Shown: positions 55,810 to 64,000 of the stretch, in pieces
Layout: every line of letters begins with the position of its first letter
Position numbering within the stretch: the first letter of the stretch is position 1
Origin: Longimycelium tulufanense
GTDB lineage: Bacteria; Actinomycetota; Actinomycetes; Mycobacteriales; Pseudonocardiaceae
Direction: 5' to 3'
Assembly: GCF_014645795.1 (NCBI RefSeq)
Contig: NZ_BMMK01000004.1
Location: 1 to 64,000 of the forward strand
Length of the DNA: 64,000 nucleotides
Program-made: the position numbers and the translations under genes
Notes under the pieces: model-generated
The model's input: only the letters and a program-made list of their open reading frames with translations
What the model was told of the DNA's origin: nothing
The model's database searches: none

Positions 55810-56628
55810 GTGCCGACCATGCTCGAGGTGACCGACCTCGGTCACCGCTACGCCGCCAAGGACGGTGTGTACACCGCGATCGACGGGCTCTCGTTCACCG
55901 TCGGGTCCGGGGAGCTGGTGTGCATCGTGGGACCGTCCGGCTGCGGTAAGTCCACGTTGCTGCGCTCGGTCTCCGGCCTGCTCCGCCCGACCACCGGCCA
56001 GGTGCGGTTGCACGGCAACCTGGTGTCCGGCGTGCCCGCCGACCTCGCCGTGGTGTTCCAGGACTACAGCCGCTCGCTGTTCCCGTGGCTTTCGGTGCAG
56101 CGCAACGTGGAGTTCCCGCTGCGTCGAGCGCTCGGCAGGGCCGAGCGACGGGAGCGCGCGCGACAGGCGCTGGAGCAGGTGGGGCTGACCGGCGCGGCCG
56201 GGAAGTACCCGTGGCAGCTCTCCGGCGGCATGCAGCAGCGGGTGGCGATCGCCCGCGCGTTGGCCTACCGGCCGGCGCTGCTGCTGATGGACGAGCCGTT
56301 CGCGTCGGTGGACGCGCAGACCCGGTTCGAGCTGGAGGACCTGCTGCTGCGGGTGCGCCGCGAGCAGGACACCACGGTGCTGCTGGTCACCCACGACATC
56401 GACGAGAGCGTGTACCTGGGTGACCGGGTGCTGGTGCTGTCGAAGTCGCCGGCCCGGGTCGTGGCGGACCTGACGGTGGACCTGCCGGCCGAACGCGACC
56501 AGATCACGACCCGGGAGTCGGAGCGGTTCGTGGCGATGCGTGCCGAGGTGGCCCGCCTGCTGCACAGCCCGCCGGCCGAGGTGGCCGCGCCGGCTCGGGA
56601 AAGGGCCGGGGCTGTCGTCGGCGAGTAA
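55810..56628 (+). CDS. ABC transporter ATP-binding protein (SsuB/TauB-like)
   Basis: A 272-residue ATPase completing the importer. Walker A GPSGCGKST, Q-loop VVFQDYSRSLFPWL, signature LSGGMQQRVAIARAL, Walker B LLLMDEPFASVD and H-loop LLVTHDIDE are all intact. GTG at 55810 is one base after the second permease stop. Confidence 0.92.
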   Translation: MPTMLEVTDLGHRYAAKDGVYTAIDGLSFTVGSGELVCIVGPSGCGKSTLLRSVSGLLRPTTGQVRLHGNLVSGVPADLAVVFQDYSRSLFPWLSVQRNVEFPLRRALGRAERRERARQALEQVGLTGAAGKYPWQLSGGMQQRVAIARALAYRPALLLMDEPFASVDAQTRFELEDLLLRVRREQDTTVLLVTHDIDESVYLGDRVLVLSKSPARVVADLTVDLPAERDQITTRESERFVAMRAEVARLLHSPPAEVAAPARERAGAVVGE

Positions 56629-56678
56629 GGGCGGGTGAAGGGCCTTACCGTCGCGGCCGTGCCGACAGGTTGCTGAAT

Positions 56679-56723
56679 CGCGTGTGCCGTTCCCGGTCGT
56701 GCTGATCGGGAACGGCACACGCG
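56679..56723. terminator. bidirectional terminator
   Basis: A perfect 17-bp stem (CGCGTGTGCCGTTCCCG and complement) with an 11-nt loop, placed between the ends of the convergent ABC transporter and oxidoreductase genes and directly abutting the latter's stop codon. Confidence 0.85.
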
Positions 56724-59510
56724 TCATTGGGTCCGGTTCGCTATGGCGTCGCGGAGGAGCTCGGCGGAGTGGGCGACGCGTCGTCCGGCGAGTTGTTCGA
56801 CCTGGGTGCGGCAGCTGAAGCCGTCGGCGACGACGAGTGCGTCAGGCGACTCGCGGAGTGCGGGCAGCAGGGCGTGTTCGGCCACCTTGACCGAAACGTC
56901 GTAGTGGTCGTGTTCGAACCCGAATGTTCCAGCGAGTCCGCAACATCCGGTGTCGAGCGGGTCGACTCGGAAACCGCTGCTGCGCAACAGATCGGCATCG
57001 ACGGCAACGCTCGTGGTGACACGTTGGTGACAGTGTTGCTGGAGCAGGACGTGTCCGGATCCTGCGGTGAGGTCGGGGTTTTCCCGCGTTACCAGCTCGC
57101 CCAGGGAAAGTGTTGCTTCGGCGACCTTTGCGGCGCGTTCGTCTCCCGGGAGGAGCTCCAGCAGGTCGGTCCGCAGCAGGGTTGCGCAGCTTGGCTCCAG
57201 GCCAACCACGGGCACTCCGTCGGTGAGCAGCGGGGAGACGGCGGCGACGGTGCGGGTGGCGGCTCGTCGTGCCATTCCCAGCTGCCCTGTGGTCAGCCAG
57301 GTCAGGCCGCAGCATTGGACTCCGGGTGGCACGACGACACGGAAACCCGCTGCTTCCAACACTTCCACGGCTGCCTGTCCGACTTCGGGCAGGAACGCGT
57401 TGGTGAAGGTGTCGACCCACAGCACCGCCCGGCGTTCGGAGTCGTTCTTGGTGGGGCGCACCGACCACCAACGGTGGAAGGACTGTGGGGCGAAGCTGGG
57501 TAGCTCGCGGTCGCGCGCGATCCCGCCGGCCCGCTTGATGAGCGACGCGATGGGCGACCTCATCGCCGAGTTGGCCATTCGCGGCATTCGGGTCGCGATT
57601 GCCGCCCACAGTGGAAGCCAGCCCATCGAATAGTGGCTGAGCGGGCGTGGGCGCCAGCGGTAGTGGTGGTACAGGAACTCGGACTTGTAGGACGCAACAT
57701 CCACATTGACCGGACAGTCGACGAGGCATCCCTTGCAGGCCAGACAAAGATCAAGTGCCTCTCGCGCCTCTGGTGAACGCCATCCGGTGGTGACCAGGTC
57801 GCCGCGCAACATCTCACCGAGCACCCGGGCCCGGCCCCGGGTGGAGTCCTTCTCGTCGTGGGTTGCCCGATAGCTGGGGCACATCACGCCGCCGCGCTCC
57901 GAACGGCAGCGGCCGACGCCGACGCAGCGACGTACCGCGCTGCCGAGATCGCCGTTGTCGTGGCGGAACGCGAGTTGGGTGCGTGGTTTGGGCGTGGGGT
58001 GGATCCGGAGGTCGGCGTCGAGCGGACGGGGGTGAACCAGGATGCCCGGGTTCATCCGGTCGCCCGGGTCCCAGTGGTACTTGAAGGCGGCGAAGGCGTG
58101 CTGGATCCGCTCCCCGTACATGCGGGGCAGCAGTTCCGAGCGGGCCTGTCCGTCGCCGTGCTCGCCGGACAGCGAGCCGCCGTGGGTCACCACGAGGTCG
58201 GCAGCTCGCTCCATGAACTCCCGGAACTGGTGACGGCCGGGGGTGGTCAGCAGGTCGAAGTCGATGCGCACGTGGAGACAGCCTTCGCCGAAGTGGCCGT
58301 AGACCAGGCCGTGCCGGCCCATCTCGGACATCAGCGCGTCGAAGTCACGCAGGTAGTCGGCCAGGCGGTCCGGGGGCACGGCGGCGTCCTCCCAACCCGG
58401 CCACGCCTCTCCCCCGTCGGCGGCCCGGGTCCCCAGGCCCGCGCCGTCCTCCCGGACGCGCCAGATTGCCCGCCGGTCGGCGGGGTCGGTCACCACCCGC
58501 ACGTCGACGGCTCCGGTGTCGCGGGCGGCGGCCGCCACCGCGTGGCCGTCCGGGGCGCCGTCCTTGCCGACCTCGAGCAGCAGCCAGGCGGCGCCGTCGG
58601 GCAGGGCGTCGGTAGGCACCGCCGCGGGGCGGCGGGCGCGCAGCACCTCCAGGAGCTTGTCGTTCATGCCTTCGCAGGTCAGCGGTTCGAGGGCGATGAG
58701 GGCGGGCACGGCGGCGGCCGCGGCGATCGGGTCGGGATAGCCGGCGACGACCAGTTGGGTCGCCGCGGGTACCGGGACCAGTTGCAGCCTCGCCCCGAGG
58801 ACCAGCGCGCAGGTCCCTTCGGTGCCGACCAGTGCCTTGGCGAGGTCACGGCCGTTCTCCGGAAGGAGGCGGTGCAGGGCGTAGCCGGAGACCTGGCGAC
58901 GGAAGCGACCGAGCTCGGTGCGGATCTCGGCGAGGTGGGCGTGGACCAGGTTGTCCAGGGGTTCCGGCAGCGGGCCCGGGGCGGCGGTCAGGCGTTGTCC
59001 GTCGTAGCGGAGGACGTCGAGGGCGAGGACGTTGTCGCTGGTACGGCCCCAGGCGACGGAGTGCGAGCCGCAGGCGTCGTTGCCGATCATCCCGCCGATC
59101 GTGCAGCGGCTGTGCGTCGAGGGGTCGGGGGCGAAGCGCAGGCCGTGCCGGGCGGCGGCGCGGTTGAGGTCGTCGAGGACGACCCCGGGCTCGACGACGG
59201 CCGTGCGGGCCTCGGGGTCGATGGAGAGCACGCGGTTGACGTGCCGGGACAGGTCGAGGACGACGCCGTTGCCGATGGCGTTGCCGGCGATGCTGGTCCC
59301 GCCGCCACGGGAGGTCACCGGGACGTCGTGGTCGCGGCAGACCCGCATCGCGGTGACAACGTCCTCGACGTCGGCGGGGAACACCACGCCCAGCGGCACC
59401 CGCCGGTAGTTGGAGGCATCCGCCGAGAACTCGGCGCGGCGGCGGGTGGAGAAGTCCGCCTCGCCGCGCAGCGCCGCGCGCAGGTCCCGCTCCAGCCGAT
59501 CGGATCGCAC
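56724..59510 (-). CDS. FAD-linked oxidase with C-terminal Fe-S/CCG domains
   Basis: A 928-residue fusion. The N-terminal half is a GlcD/D-lactate-dehydrogenase-type FAD oxidase (PLGVVFPADVEDVVTAMRVC, RGGGTSIAGNAIG, GGMIGNDACGSHS, GSLSGEHGDGQARSELL). The C-terminal half has two [4Fe-4S] motifs (CVGVGRC...MCPSY, CLACKGCLVDCP) and two CCG domains (GVQCCGL, TGCCGLAGTFG) as in GlpC/GlcF. It probably oxidises a 2-hydroxyacid and passes electrons to the quinone pool. GTG at 59510 lacks a clear ribosome-binding site. Confidence 0.88.
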   Translation of the reverse strand: MRSDRLERDLRAALRGEADFSTRRRAEFSADASNYRRVPLGVVFPADVEDVVTAMRVCRDHDVPVTSRGGGTSIAGNAIGNGVVLDLSRHVNRVLSIDPEARTAVVEPGVVLDDLNRAAARHGLRFAPDPSTHSRCTIGGMIGNDACGSHSVAWGRTSDNVLALDVLRYDGQRLTAAPGPLPEPLDNLVHAHLAEIRTELGRFRRQVSGYALHRLLPENGRDLAKALVGTEGTCALVLGARLQLVPVPAATQLVVAGYPDPIAAAAAVPALIALEPLTCEGMNDKLLEVLRARRPAAVPTDALPDGAAWLLLEVGKDGAPDGHAVAAAARDTGAVDVRVVTDPADRRAIWRVREDGAGLGTRAADGGEAWPGWEDAAVPPDRLADYLRDFDALMSEMGRHGLVYGHFGEGCLHVRIDFDLLTTPGRHQFREFMERAADLVVTHGGSLSGEHGDGQARSELLPRMYGERIQHAFAAFKYHWDPGDRMNPGILVHPRPLDADLRIHPTPKPRTQLAFRHDNGDLGSAVRRCVGVGRCRSERGGVMCPSYRATHDEKDSTRGRARVLGEMLRGDLVTTGWRSPEAREALDLCLACKGCLVDCPVNVDVASYKSEFLYHHYRWRPRPLSHYSMGWLPLWAAIATRMPRMANSAMRSPIASLIKRAGGIARDRELPSFAPQSFHRWWSVRPTKNDSERRAVLWVDTFTNAFLPEVGQAAVEVLEAAGFRVVVPPGVQCCGLTWLTTGQLGMARRAATRTVAAVSPLLTDGVPVVGLEPSCATLLRTDLLELLPGDERAAKVAEATLSLGELVTRENPDLTAGSGHVLLQQHCHQRVTTSVAVDADLLRSSGFRVDPLDTGCCGLAGTFGFEHDHYDVSVKVAEHALLPALRESPDALVVADGFSCRTQVEQLAGRRVAHSAELLRDAIANRTQ

Positions 59511-59631
59511 GCACCCAGCCTGCCCCAGACCCGCGGCCCGGGCAGTGGGGCAGGGAACGATCTTCACCGAGGCCCGCGACGCCCCCTCGCCCGATAGGGC
59601 GGGCGGTAACGCCGGCGACAACGTTCCAGCG

Positions 59632-59856
59632 ATGGCCGAGCAGTTGTCGATCATGCTCGATGACGACCTTGCGGCGCAGGTCCGCGCCGCCGCGAATGAC
59701 GACATCTCCGCCTGGATCGCGCAGGCCGCCCGCGAACGGCTCGCCCGCGAGTTCTGGGAGGACCACAGGAAGACAACCGACGCCCTCGGTATCAACGACC
59801 CCGAGTGGATGGCCGCCGAAGCTGCCGCACGCGAGGCCGCGCGCGGCGAGCGGTGA
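59632..59856 (+). CDS. antitoxin-like protein
   Basis: A 74-residue protein resembling antitoxins of MazF/PemK-type pairs: LSIMLDDDLAAQVRAAANDD is a ribbon-helix-helix-like start, followed by an acidic, helical tail. Its stop overlaps a GTG (59853-59855) that begins VKRSGIHRAPRHG, the look of a toxin N-terminus, but that frame soon loses any toxin-like sequence and no intact toxin follows. The antitoxin may therefore be an orphan. Confidence 0.65.
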   Translation: MAEQLSIMLDDDLAAQVRAAANDDISAWIAQAARERLAREFWEDHRKTTDALGINDPEWMAAEAAAREAARGER

Positions 59857-59960
59857 AGCGAAGCGGGATCCACCGCGCTCCGAGGCACGGATGTTTGAGT
59901 CTCCTCAACATCATCGGAAGAAGTCACTCGTCAGCGGTGTGTGCTCGGTCACCCGAGCGC
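59853..59960 (+). pseudogene. possible MazF/PemK-type toxin remnant
   Basis: The GTGA overlap with the antitoxin-like gene and the starting residues VKRSGIHRAPRHGCL resemble a MazF-fold toxin start (KRGDI...). After ~20 codons no toxin motif can be found in any frame before xpb. This is a tentative reading based on arrangement and a short resemblance. Confidence 0.3.
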
Positions 59961-60101
59961 TGGGAACGCCACGGTGCGGCGCGCAGGACGGGCCGGGCGA
60001 TGGTTGCATCCGCACGGATCGTTACCGGCAGTGATCACTTTGCCGCCGATGGAACACTGGAGGGACCGCCCAGGCGTCATCAGGTCGAGGAGCGAGGACA
60101 C

Positions 60102-61763
60102 GTGACCGAGGGACCCCTGATCGTCCAGAGCGACAAGACCCTGCTGCTGGAGGTCGACCACGGGCTGGCCGACGAGGCCCGCACCGCCATCGCGCCCTTC
60201 GCGGAGCTGGAGCGTGCCCCGGAGCACGTGCACACGTACCGGGTGACGCCACTGGCGCTGTGGAACGCGCGGGCCGCGGGCCACGACGCCGAACAAGTCG
60301 TGGACGCGCTGGTCCGCTTCTCCCGCTACCCCGTACCGCAGCCGCTGCTGGTCGACGTCGTCGACACCATGGGCCGGTTCGGCCGGCTCCAGCTGATGAA
60401 CCATCCGGCCCACGGCCTGGTGTTGTCCTCGCTGGACCGGGCGGTGCTGGAAGAGGTCCTGCGCAACAGGAAGATCAACCCGATGCTGGGCGCGCGCATC
60501 GACGACGACACAGTCGTGGTGCACCCCAGCGAGCGCGGCCGGCTCAAGCAGGCGTTGCTCAAGGCCGGCTGGCCCGCCGAGGACCTCGCCGGCTACGTCG
60601 ACGGCGAGCGCCACTCGATCGCCCTGGCCGAGAACGGCTGGCAGCTGCGCGACTACCAGCAGATGGCGGCCGACGCGTTCTGGGACGGCGGCTCCGGCGT
60701 GGTCGTGCTTCCCTGCGGCGCGGGCAAGACCCTGGTCGGCGCCGCCGCGATGGCCCGGGCACAGGCCACCACGCTGATCCTGGTCACCAACACCGTGGCC
60801 GGCCGGCAGTGGAAGCGGGAGCTGGTGGCCCGCACCTCGCTCACCGAGGACGAGATCGGCGAGTACTCCGGCGAGAAGAAGGAGATCCGGCCGGTCACGA
60901 TCGCCACCTACCAGGTCATCACGCGCAGGTCCAAGGGCGAGTACCGGCACCTGGAGCTGTTCGACTCCCGGGACTGGGGCCTGATCGTCTACGACGAGGT
61001 GCACCTGCTGCCCGCCCCGGTGTTCCGGATGACCGCCGACCTGCAGTCCCGGCGCCGCCTCGGGCTGACCGCCACCCTGGTGCGCGAGGACGGCCGGGAG
61101 GGCGACGTCTTCTCCCTGATCGGCCCGAAGCGCTACGACGCCCCGTGGCGCGACATCGAGGCCCAGGGCTGGATCGCGCCGGCCGAGTGCGTCGAGGTCC
61201 GGGTCACCCTCACCGACACCGAACGCCTCGAGTACGCCACCTCCGACCCGGACGAGCGCTACAAGGTGTGCTCCACGGCGCGGACGAAGCTGCCCGTGGT
61301 CCGCGCCATCCTCGACCGGCACCCGGACGAGCCGGCCCTGGTCATCGGCGCCTACCTGGAGCAGCTGGACGAGCTGGGCGCCGCGCTGGACGCCCCGGTC
61401 GTACAGGGTTCGACCAAGAACAAGGAGCGCGAGGCGTTGTTCGACGCCTTCCGCCGCGGCGAGCTGCGCACGCTCGTGGTCTCCAAGGTCGCCAACTTCT
61501 CCATCGACCTCCCGGAGGCGTCGGTGGCGGTGCAGGTCTCGGGCACGTTCGGCTCCCGCCAGGAGGAGGCGCAGCGGCTGGGCCGGCTGTTGCGGCCCAA
61601 GGGCGACGGCCGGCAGGCGCACTTCTACTCGGTGGTGGCCCGCGACACGCTCGACACCGACTACGCCGCCCACCGGCAGCGTTTCCTGGCCGAGCAGGGC
61701 TACGCCTACCGGATCATGGACGCCGACGACCTGTTCGGCCCCGCACTGCCGGAGATCAGCTGA
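60102..61763 (+). CDS. xpb: XPB-type DNA repair helicase
   Basis: A 553-residue superfamily-2 3'-5' helicase, the bacterial homologue of eukaryotic XPB/ERCC3 (Rv0861c). An N-terminal damage-recognition-like domain precedes ATPase motifs: Walker A LPCGAGKT, DEVH in YDEVHLLP, motif III LTATLVRED, then VSKVANFSIDLPEA and QRLGRLLRP (motif VI). GTG at 60102 has GAGG four bases upstream. It is probably involved in nucleotide excision repair; its usual partner is far away at 39353. Confidence 0.95.
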   Translation: MTEGPLIVQSDKTLLLEVDHGLADEARTAIAPFAELERAPEHVHTYRVTPLALWNARAAGHDAEQVVDALVRFSRYPVPQPLLVDVVDTMGRFGRLQLMNHPAHGLVLSSLDRAVLEEVLRNRKINPMLGARIDDDTVVVHPSERGRLKQALLKAGWPAEDLAGYVDGERHSIALAENGWQLRDYQQMAADAFWDGGSGVVVLPCGAGKTLVGAAAMARAQATTLILVTNTVAGRQWKRELVARTSLTEDEIGEYSGEKKEIRPVTIATYQVITRRSKGEYRHLELFDSRDWGLIVYDEVHLLPAPVFRMTADLQSRRRLGLTATLVREDGREGDVFSLIGPKRYDAPWRDIEAQGWIAPAECVEVRVTLTDTERLEYATSDPDERYKVCSTARTKLPVVRAILDRHPDEPALVIGAYLEQLDELGAALDAPVVQGSTKNKEREALFDAFRRGELRTLVVSKVANFSIDLPEASVAVQVSGTFGSRQEEAQRLGRLLRPKGDGRQAHFYSVVARDTLDTDYAAHRQRFLAEQGYAYRIMDADDLFGPALPEIS

Positions 61764-61858
61764 ACCCGGCCACGCCCGCACCGCCCGGGGCGGGATCAGG
61801 GTCGCAACCGGGGTGATTCCGGATGCCGGCACGGCCGGTGCCGGGGGACGCTGGGGAC

Positions 61859-62149
61859 ATGTTCGAGAACACAGCCAAGACAGCCGAGAACGCGGCCAGG
61901 ACCGCGAACGAGAAGGTCACCCAGGCCGGCAACATGCTCCGTGAAGGCATGGACAAGGCCGGTGTGCGCACGTTCCGCCGCAGCAGGACCGACCGCATGC
62001 TGGGCGGCGTCTGCGGTGGCGCCGCGAAGCTGTTCGGCATCGACGCCGCGCTGGTGCGGATCCTGCTCGTCGCCGCCACCCTGCTCGGGTTCGGCACGGG
62101 TGCCGTGCTCTACCTGGTGTGCTGGGTGCTGGTGCCCGAGGAGGACTGA
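61859..62149 (+). CDS. PspC domain-containing protein
   Basis: A 96-residue membrane protein. The first ~45 residues are hydrophilic and helical, then the PspC domain follows: RSRTDRMLGGVCGGAAKLFG, VRILLVAATLLGFGTGAVLY, CWVLVPEED. PspC domains are linked to envelope stress. ATG at 61859 follows CTGGGGAC. Confidence 0.85.
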   Translation: MFENTAKTAENAARTANEKVTQAGNMLREGMDKAGVRTFRRSRTDRMLGGVCGGAAKLFGIDAALVRILLVAATLLGFGTGAVLYLVCWVLVPEED

Positions 62150-62239
62150 CCGGGCACCGCGTGGACCCGATCGACACCGCGCTGACATGTCAGGGCCGGG
62201 ACGTTCGGGCGTGCGGCAACCGGGTCCACCGCGGGTTCG

Positions 62240-64000
62240 TCAGCGCAGGTTCGGCACCTCCGCGAGGAACACGTCGAGCACGCCGTCGGCTACCTTCACC
62301 GGGCCTTCCGGCCGGGTCTCCCCCGGGATGACCCAGATCCGGGACGCCTCGCCGGCGAGCTTGGCGGAGTGGCGGAACCGCTGCTCGGCCAGTGCCTCGT
62401 CGCCGTCGAGCCGGGCCCGCAATCCGTCCAGGGACAGGGTGAACGCCCGGCCCCACAACGCCAGCGCGTCCAACCAGGGCGCACAGTCCTCGCGGAAAGC
62501 CTTGTCCACCACACCGGATCGGATGCGTTCCGGCGCGGCGGCCAGCAGCTCGGCGTAGGGACGCAGGGTGTCAATCGCCTGTTTCCGCTCCCCGCCAGCC
62601 CATGCGGTGCGGAACTCCGCGATCCGGCGTGCCAGCTCCGGCGCCTGGGGCTGCCACGGTCGCCCGTCTCCGGTGGGCGCGAGGTGCTCGACGTCGAAGA
62701 ACGCCAGCAGCGCCTCGGCGACCCGCGGGTCCGCGCCCGCAAGATAGTTCGCCGCGGCCCGGTGTGTGCGCCGCGCGTCGTATGCGGTGTCGTTCCACGT
62801 GAAGTCGGCGCCGCCGAACAACGCGACCTTGCTCGCCGCTGCTTGGTTCATCGGATTGAGCACGATTCCGGAAAGCTGGTCGTGCAGCCCCGGCTCACGT
62901 TTGTCGTACGGGGCGAGCAGGAGCCGTCCCGTGGTGGCGCGAAAATCATTTACCGGGTAGTTGTCCCACACGAACACCTTGCGGCCCCAAACGGTCGCCG
63001 CCGCCTTGGCCTGCTCAACCGTGATCGCCGGCGGCACCACCTCGGTCCCGGTCCACATCACCTCGACACGCGAGTCGAGCTGCTCACGAATCGCCTTCTT
63101 GTAGGGGGTTTCCCCGACATCGGAGTACTCGGTGGGCACCATCTGCAGCGGCCTGCCGCCCTCCTTCCGGTCGAGGAACTCGTGCTGCACGCGGTTCAGC
63201 AGGTCGACCTGCGCCTGTCCCGCGCTGCCCGGCCCGGGCGGCCCATAGCGGACGGCATCACCGGGGCAGTTCCACCGCCGGTACTCGATATCGTCGAGAG
63301 GGAGGGAGAAGCTGCGCACGCCCAGGTCGTAGAGGGCCCGCAGCTTCGCGACGAGCGCGTCGAAATCCGCCGGGTTGGAATAGCATATGGACAACCCGGG
63401 TGAGAGTGCGAAGGTGAACCGCACGTGGTGGTCCTGCGCCTGGCGAACCAGCTCGCCAAGCTGGCGCAGCTTCTCCGGCGGGTACGGTTCACGCCACTTC
63501 TCGCGGTGGTACGGGTCATCCTTGGGCGCGTAGACGTAGGTATTCATCTTGACGTCGCCGTAGAACGCCAACTGGTCCATGCGCTCGCCGTGCGTCCAGG
63601 GGCTGCCGTAGAAGCCCTCGATCGCACCGCGTAATCGCATCAGCGGGTAGTCGACGATGCCAACGCCGGCGATCCACCGCCCACTCACCAGCTGGCGCAA
63701 CGTCTGTGCCGCGTAGTAGACGCCGTCACCGTCCACCCCGCCCAGCAGGACGCCGTGTGGTGTGGCAGCCAGGACGTATCCCTCGGGCGGGAGCGCAGTG
63801 GGCGGTTCAACGCCGAAGGCGCGAAGGTGAGGCGCCACAGCGGAAAGAATTCCTACTCGGACCACAAGCACGCCACGCTCGGACCGAGCCCCCGGTTCGA
63901 CCACCGTGACGTGACGCGCACCAGCCCCCTGGAACACACGAACGACGAGGTCACGGGTCGGTTGATCAACGGCCCTGTCCACCACGACAACGACGTGCTC
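62240..64000 (-). CDS. GH84-like beta-N-acetylglucosaminidase, partial (5' end outside window)
   Basis: At least 586 residues of a second GH84-type hydrolase; the frame runs off the right edge. It parallels the protein at 41943 along its length: YYAAQTLRQL, IEGFYGSPWTHGERMDQLAF, MNTYVYAPKDDPYHREKWRE, FSLPLDDIEYRRW with the catalytic Asp pair, VWDNYPVNDF, and IKVADGVLD-like VKVADGVLDVFL at the end. The N-terminal signal, if any, lies outside. The two copies diverge substantially, so the duplication is old or they arrived separately. Confidence 0.85.
   Translation of the reverse strand, partial: EHVVVVVDRAVDQPTRDLVVRVFQGAGARHVTVVEPGARSERGVLVVRVGILSAVAPHLRAFGVEPPTALPPEGYVLAATPHGVLLGGVDGDGVYYAAQTLRQLVSGRWIAGVGIVDYPLMRLRGAIEGFYGSPWTHGERMDQLAFYGDVKMNTYVYAPKDDPYHREKWREPYPPEKLRQLGELVRQAQDHHVRFTFALSPGLSICYSNPADFDALVAKLRALYDLGVRSFSLPLDDIEYRRWNCPGDAVRYGPPGPGSAGQAQVDLLNRVQHEFLDRKEGGRPLQMVPTEYSDVGETPYKKAIREQLDSRVEVMWTGTEVVPPAITVEQAKAAATVWGRKVFVWDNYPVNDFRATTGRLLLAPYDKREPGLHDQLSGIVLNPMNQAAASKVALFGGADFTWNDTAYDARRTHRAAANYLAGADPRVAEALLAFFDVEHLAPTGDGRPWQPQAPELARRIAEFRTAWAGGERKQAIDTLRPYAELLAAAPERIRSGVVDKAFREDCAPWLDALALWGRAFTLSLDGLRARLDGDEALAEQRFRHSAKLAGEASRIWVIPGETRPEGPVKVADGVLDVFLAEVPNLR

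Overview
The window is about 70 % GC chromosomal DNA of an actinomycete, most likely an order Pseudonocardiales member. This is inferred from gene content: an Rpf protein under a c-di-AMP riboswitch, a conservon (cvnA-D), an XRE/DUF5753 plus DUF397 pair, DUF2530, DUF2771 and DUF3027 genes, and a bacterial XPB helicase. The backbone runs parallel to the Mycobacterium tuberculosis Rv0861c-Rv0883c region (ercc3, its helicase-associated partner, moaC2, mog, moaE2, rpfA, moaD2, moaA2, cspB, MFS, marR-like, DUF3027), so much of it is ancestral order with lineage-specific insertions.

1-2.3 kb: the end of an Fe/Mn superoxide dismutase gene interrupted by a roughly 1.95-kb element that contains one gene, a large serine recombinase. 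The element supplies a replacement sod 3' end, so the dismutase frame stays open. For 51 bp after the junction the replacement differs from the displaced host copy only at synonymous third positions. This is the most unusual structure in the window.

2.3-24.9 kb: core genes: HD hydrolase, FetB-type iron exporter permease with an iron-box-like palindrome across its stop codon, marR-MFS, NCS2 purine permease and DUF2530, a pentapeptide-repeat protein, DUF3027 with a sacsin-like GHKL ATPase, a glutaminyl-cyclase lipoprotein, an MFS protein with a DUF2771 lipoprotein, a cold-shock protein, HAD and TetR genes, mntH behind a palindromic operator, and YccF.

21-31 kb: molybdenum. An HTH-TOBE regulator, modA, modB, modC and a HAD-IIA phosphatase form one tightly overlapped operon. 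moaA-moaD and moaC-[mog-moaE fusion] make molybdopterin. Between them sit a secreted PI-PLC-like protein and rpfA, whose long leader carries CRP-type sites and a c-di-AMP riboswitch.

31-37.4 kb: a less orderly stretch: a 3' remnant of a flavohemoprotein-like reductase, a small Cys-rich protein, sphingomyelinase, XRE/DUF397, short hypothetical genes, an ECF sigma factor, and a decayed Nudix plus zinc-ribbon-HTH pair.

37.5-64 kb: NAD malic enzyme, the helicase-associated protein, then about 18 kb of insertions before xpb: a GH84-like glycosidase, the conservon operon, a 4-hydroxybenzoate hydroxylase gene between two related solute-binding-protein genes with a complete ABC transporter, a large FAD/Fe-S oxidoreductase, and a toxin-antitoxin remnant. 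xpb, a PspC-domain gene and a second GH84-like gene (cut by the window edge) close the window. No tRNA, rRNA or CRISPR array was seen.
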